From: Armillaria gallica
Taxonomy: Eukaryota > Basidiomycota > Agaricomycetes > Agaricales > Physalacriaceae
DNA length: 64,000 bases
Direction: 5' to 3'
Assembly: GCA_037576215.1 (NCBI GenBank)
Contig: JBANDB010000003.1
Location: 3,906,001 to 3,970,000 of the forward strand
Below the pieces are notes generated by a model. It was given only the letters and a program-made list of their open reading frames with translations. It was not told the DNA's origin and did no database searches. This document shows positions 59,638 through 64,000 of this stretch, piece by piece (position 1 is the stretch's first letter; the number at the start of each line of letters is the position of its first letter). The translations under genes and the position numbers were made by a program.

Positions 59638-61204
59638 TTGGATCATCCATTATTCTTTTAAGCGTTATCGTTGGTCGTGAAAGTTCCGATGATTCCAACC
59701 CCACCATAGGCTGCTGACCATTCGACACGAGGGACTGCGTAGATCTCTTTTTGAAGAGATCTAAGACCATCGAAGCCAGTTTGAAGTCGTCGGGCCATTC
59801 ATCGGGCGGGAGATCTTTTGTAACCTCCATCCAGTCCTCATCATGTGTGATTGCGACAGTAACATGTGGGTGCTGATGATTTGACCTCTCAGCCAAATAG
59901 ACAATTGTAATCAATGATCCTTACCAGGGTCAATATGTGCTCGTTTATTTTGGCCGACGGGTTCAGCAACTGCAATATTTACTCCTTAGTAGACTTGAAC
60001 GCATCTTGTAGGTATTTGTAAGTTACATACCTCGGTGCTCCCGCCAGGTAGATCACTCAGTTCTACGTCGTCGTTTAACAAGGATTTAGGGTCTTCATTT
60101 GTCTAACGCGAGAGATTTAGTTAGTAAAAAGCACTAATGCCAAGATCATACTGACCAAGTAATTAGGCATGTCGAAATTGTCAACAGGACCCGTAGATGA
60201 TAGGACCCCGGAGCTTGACGATCCCGTAGTATTACCTTGATGTGAAGAAGGACTTTGCAAATGAAAGGAAGGTGCAGCATCTGCCGAGGATCCACCGATG
60301 ACCTTTAGCTGAACAGGACCCCGTATTTTCTGCATAAGGCTATTTTCCCTGACAGTAATAGTGAATCCCCGCATGAATACGCATTGATTATCTTGCTGAG
60401 GCATAGGATCAGGATAGTTGGGGTGCACCCGAGTACTATCAGCCCCAATACGCGGCATGCTCCAAGATGAATGCAAAGCAATCCTTCCCTCCACGACTGG
60501 ACCAACCGCAAATTTGACAGAAATTGTATGGGATTTGGATGGGCATGTCGCTGCAGCGGTCATCCAGGACCTTGCCTTATCACATCCAGTGACAAGATAG
60601 AGGGACCCATTAGGAGCTGACTGGGCGTATTCATACCACGAAAGACCATTCTTGTAGGCATATTGTTGAAAAAGCTCACGATGCCTTGTGACATATCTGT
60701 TACCGCCATCTGGCAGCATTAAGATAGCTGCTTCAGCCTTCGAAGTGCTGAATTCGAATCCACCTCCACCGGTGACAAACGGGCTGGTGGTGGGTATCTA
60801 ATCAGCGAATCGCCACTTGAGAAAGGTAAAGCATCGACGCACCTCATCTCCGCTGAACCTTCGACAGCGATTGTCCTCTTTGATACGTGAGCGCTTGCGA
60901 TAGAGGCATTTCTACAATGAATGTAAGGTATTCTTCGTATGGCGTGGCTTGATGGAATCCGTAGAGGCTGGAATTGAGGCGGGACACGACCTCGATTAAC
61001 TGGATCATCTGCTTCCGCGCAGACATTGAACAGAAAGTCGTAGCCACCGTCATCTGTCAGAATGACAAGATCTCCAACAGATACACCCTGGTCGCGATAT
61101 ACATTTGGGAGGTTGGAATCGGGCTCGGGGATCCATAGAGGTCGTCCATGACTTTGTCGAAGAAGTAGTTTTGTGTAGACGGCATGAGCTGGCTGATCAG
61201 ACAT
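58445..61204 (-). CDS. Chimeric gene: agaricomycete unknown domain fused to CRZ1-like zinc fingers
   Basis: About 800 residues. The 5' part starts MSDQPAHAVYTKLLLRQSHG (61204) and contains GDLVILTDDGGYDFLFNVC, then AEMS-PFVTGGGGFEFSTSK, HRELFQQYAYKNGLSWYEYA and SLYLVTGCDKARSWMTAA. I recall this as a widespread but unnamed agaricomycete family. Further exons give LLNDDVELSDLPGGSTE and RSNHQHPHVTVAITHDEDW. With no stop or frame change, the last exon runs on through SRPTITLKRIMDDPTC into TPPPPQPSLSLLPP. From there it is a second copy of the CRZ1-like protein, including all three zinc fingers with their Cys and His residues (CPVPGCGSTFTRSFNLKGH, CPWPGCGKSFARQHDCKRH, CEPCGKMFARIDALNRHL). It ends GLALAK. 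The joint falls inside an exon. Whether it is expressed is unknown. Confidence 0.7.
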
Positions 61205-61817
61205 CAGAATGGGTTGATTTGAAGGTCTTGCATAGTCCTTCCCCAAGCACTTTTTAAACGGTTCAATAGCAGTGCCTCATGACAGCCCAATGATCCCAAA
61301 AGTTCCGTCACTGACCAGTGAACTTTGATGTGCGAAAAAAAGACCATGGGTAGGTTGTACAGCAGTAGGCACATAAGCTTTGTCACAGCTACACTCCACT
61401 CAAGGGGTCCGAATAAGACACAGGATTTCAATGAGTGCTAGCGTTGCGTCACTTTATCAGCCTTTGATAGAATGATGGCAGAACTAGATTAGCCAGCGCT
61501 AGAGGGGAAATCCTGACGATGCAGAAGTCGACAACAGGAAAACAAGGCCTGATATTGAAGTAACTCGTCCTAGTCTCGTAAATCAGATTCAACGATCCGT
61601 ATGAAGAAAAGTCGTTCAATGAATGTAGAACTTTTCAAAAAGTTCAGCGGTACATTGGGGGCACCGGTTCGCATTTATTTTCCTTTTAGGAAATTTGGAC
61701 GTTGAGAATACTCATAAGGCGCTGACTAAGCAACCATTTGAAGCAAGTTACGTGAATGCTTAGTCAGCATCTACATTCGTTGAGTGCGGTTTACGAAACT
61801 AGCACTGCTGGGGCTCG
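61205..61817. other. Intergenic, upstream of the chimeric gene
   Basis: About 610 bp holding the presumed promoter of the chimeric gene. No RNA gene or domain-bearing ORF is seen. Confidence 0.35.
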
Positions 61818-62312
61818 TTGGTGTTTTTGCCTGAATGACGGCAAGTAAACGCCGGCATGTGTTTGTGTCGATCTTACAGAGAGTAAACACCGCGATGTAA
61901 TGACATGAAGAATGATACGTACTGTTCCTATTTCCGTGTTGCAAGTATTTTTGTAAGGAAATACCTAAATAAGGAGATGCTATCATTTGGTCTGTGTTTC
62001 CTTGCCGGCGTTTTCCTATAAATGATACCTTGTATTTCATACCTGTGTTTCTGATCATCTTCTTTGTCCAAAAACACCGGAGCAACCGCACGTCATGTGT
62101 AATGATTGGTGTTTCTTTGAGGTGTTTATGGCAGGAAACACCCATAGAACAAAGGAATGACCGGGTGTTTCCTATCATAAACACCGCAAGAAACACCGGT
62201 CATAACACACCGTGTGTTTGCTCGGGTATTATTAGAACAAAGATACCATTGGAAACATGGGTACGAAATACCTAATCTCATTTATGGGAAAACACCGGCG
62301 AGTAAACACGGC
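61818..62312. repeat. Cluster of AAACACC/GGTGTTT motifs in both orientations
   Basis: At least ten exact copies within ~500 bp, for example near 61820, 61884, 62073, 62108, 62121, 62136, 62163, 62179, 62190 and 62289, often extended to AAACACCGG. Neighbouring opposite copies can pair into hairpins. No TIR or target duplication was identified. It resembles the inside of a foldback or MITE-like element. Confidence 0.6.
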
Positions 62313-64000
62313 ACTAATGACATCATGTACTTATCTAGGCAGTTCCGAGCAGAGATACAGGCCGAAACACTGAGGCGAACATCGGAATGAAACATATAGT
62401 ATTTCATCAGGTTTAAAGAAATTTGTTTCATCAGCAATCTCCAAATTTTATGGCAGAGTCTGGGTAGTATGGCTTGAGTATAAATGTCATGGATGGTATG
62501 GGAATCGATGAGCCATAGATGCCACAAACTTCATGTACATGCCATGCCATTATACCTTGTTGGGGTGTAAGAATAGTACACAGCACTACTAAAGTAATAC
62601 TATAGGTATTGCATTAATATTGAAGGCTTATGCACATCTGTCACGGCGATGTTGCAATGTAGCCACTTGCAGATGGTGCATGGAATGGCAGGAAATGGTG
62701 GAAGAGCAACAAAAATCTGCCAAGTTCTTTCAAACTCCACCAGGGCATGTCCCAAACATGTCCACATCATGTTGGACTTTAACTTAGAGTCTGAATTGAT
62801 GATTCCCTTCCTCCTCCTCTCTTTCTCACTGTCACCATCACTTTACTGCAACTCAATACTGACGATGGGACCATTGGGCATGTACTGGTGGTACAAGGGC
62901 AAAGGTATGGATGTCTCTTATTGAACTGACTATCTGATTCTTGGATTTCCTTCCAGGCTGCTGTCATTGCTGACAGGTCAAAAGAAGCGGTATGGCCCAA
63001 CCTCTCATTATCACTCGCTGCAGAACTGACCAGAGCTGTAGATAGATGTGTGCAGACCAAGGAGAAGGCCATTGTGAAGACTAGGATGGTGGCCATCCAG
63101 GAAGGGATGTGCCAGAGGGTGTGTGCTTCTTCTATTCCCTCTCATATCATTACTTAGCCGAAGTGGGCCGCTGCAAGCACGGCAGGTACAAGTCTGAAAC
63201 CAGCCATCCTCTCACATGCTGCTCACCAGATGAAGATATGTTGCCTCGGGTTCAATTTTATCACTTGTGACTTAGCGTAGTTGTAGTCATTGTCGTTCGC
63301 ACTCGGCATCCTGATCTTGATGCCGCCATCCCGTTTGTCCTCTCTCGCCCTCCTACCTCATTCATGTTTGCTCTCGTTCGGTATTGGCCATCCACAAGAC
63401 CACACCATAGCCCTACCTCACAGCAGAACCCCTCCCACCACTGTTGTCCTCGTCATCATCCTGCTCGGCATGGGCGTCCTGGTAGTCGCTTGTTCATTTT
63501 GTGGTGCCTCTCGCGCGGAGATGGCGGTCGATGTCACATCTCGGGACGTATTCTACACTGTCAGAGTGTACAGAGTTCATGTGTGGTGGTGATTCGCACT
63601 GATGTCGATGAGGGGGGGTGCTTGGTCTATCTGTCTGGGGATGGGGTCGTATTCGTGGCCATGGCAGTGGCCGTCGGGGGTCGTCATCAGAGCTGGACTT
63701 ACTGACATTGTCACCGTCACCATGGATGCATGGATCATAACACTGCCTCGAGTGAGGGTTTACACGGGTGGTGTGGGTAGGACACACGCATTCCAGGGCT
63801 CTTGGGGCCGCCAGATGCATAAAATGGACCTAAAAAGAAAACTAAGTAACAGAATAATAAAACACACACCTTTTCATGTCCACAAAACCGGTATTGGGGA
63901 GCGCACCGTGCACCATTGAAGGTGGTCAAAGGTAAGAAAGAGTGGCACAGCCGCTCAACCGGTACTTGGTTCATTGGGCCGTGAGTAGAACACATCCTCG
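62313..64000. other. Unresolved region at the window edge, possibly transposon-derived
   Basis: A coding-like plus-strand frame at about 62950-63120 reads AAVIADRSKEAVWPNLSLSL then AELTRAVDRCVQTKEKAIVK, and is preceded by a possible acceptor (TTCCTTCCAG). Another, near 62676-62770 in a different frame, reads WMEWQEMVEEQQKSAKFFQT. I cannot join them into a gene or name a family. The last 800 bp hold only short GC-rich ORFs. A gene continuing beyond the window edge is possible. Confidence 0.3.

Overview
This window looks like nuclear DNA of a mushroom-forming basidiomycete (Agaricomycetes). Genes are dense and broken by many introns of about 45-60 nt. The products fit that group: a long-type mushroom tyrosinase, a DUF6697-type coiled-coil gene, agaricomycete-only unknown families, and ordinary fungal housekeeping genes. 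I recognised genes by joining exons by eye at GT-AG (or GC-AG) sites, so exact splice sites are inferences unless stated.

Layout. 0-9 kb: a paladin-like multi-phosphatase gene (+), TIF6/eIF6 (-) and a polytopic membrane protein (-). 9.4-11.3 kb: a 1,065-bp non-autonomous hAT-like element with 21-bp terminal inverted repeats and an 8-bp target duplication, then a decayed repeat array. 11.6-17.7 kb: a tyrosinase gene between two direct copies of a >1-kb block; the right copy carries an apparently intact gene of unknown function, the left a broken one. 18-26.4 kb: a vacuolar amino-acid transporter (+), a thioredoxin-fold PRXL2/AAED1-like protein (+) and the TRAPPII subunit Trs65 (-). 26.4-29.3 kb: a bZIP factor (-) and the arsenite exporter ACR3 (+), head to head with 164 bp between start codons. 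29.5-32.3 kb: SEC23 (COPII coat). 32.6-37.8 kb: two tRNA-Gly(GCC) genes facing each other around a CRZ1-like zinc-finger gene (-). 38.5-45.4 kb: a Chs7-like chitin synthase chaperone (+), a probably decayed DUF6697-type gene (-) and a Ser/Thr-rich single-pass surface protein (+). 48-50.3 kb: a cytochrome P450 (+). 51-53.1 kb: an orphan ORF and a copia-Gag-like remnant. 53.5-57.4 kb: two conserved unknowns. 58.3-61.2 kb: a chimeric gene whose 3' half is a second copy of the CRZ1-like zinc-finger region, joined in frame to a different gene. 61.8-64 kb: a repeat cluster and unresolved DNA.

There is no clear metabolic cluster. The bZIP/ACR3 pair may be a small arsenic-response unit. TRS65 and SEC23 both act in ER-Golgi traffic, and the Chs7-like protein, tyrosinase and surface sensor relate to the cell wall, but only bZIP/ACR3 shows a layout that suggests co-regulation. 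The most notable observations are the chimeric zinc-finger gene, the bZIP/ACR3 pair, micro-exons carrying key residues of ACR3 and the P450, four probable GC-AG introns, and the hAT-like element.
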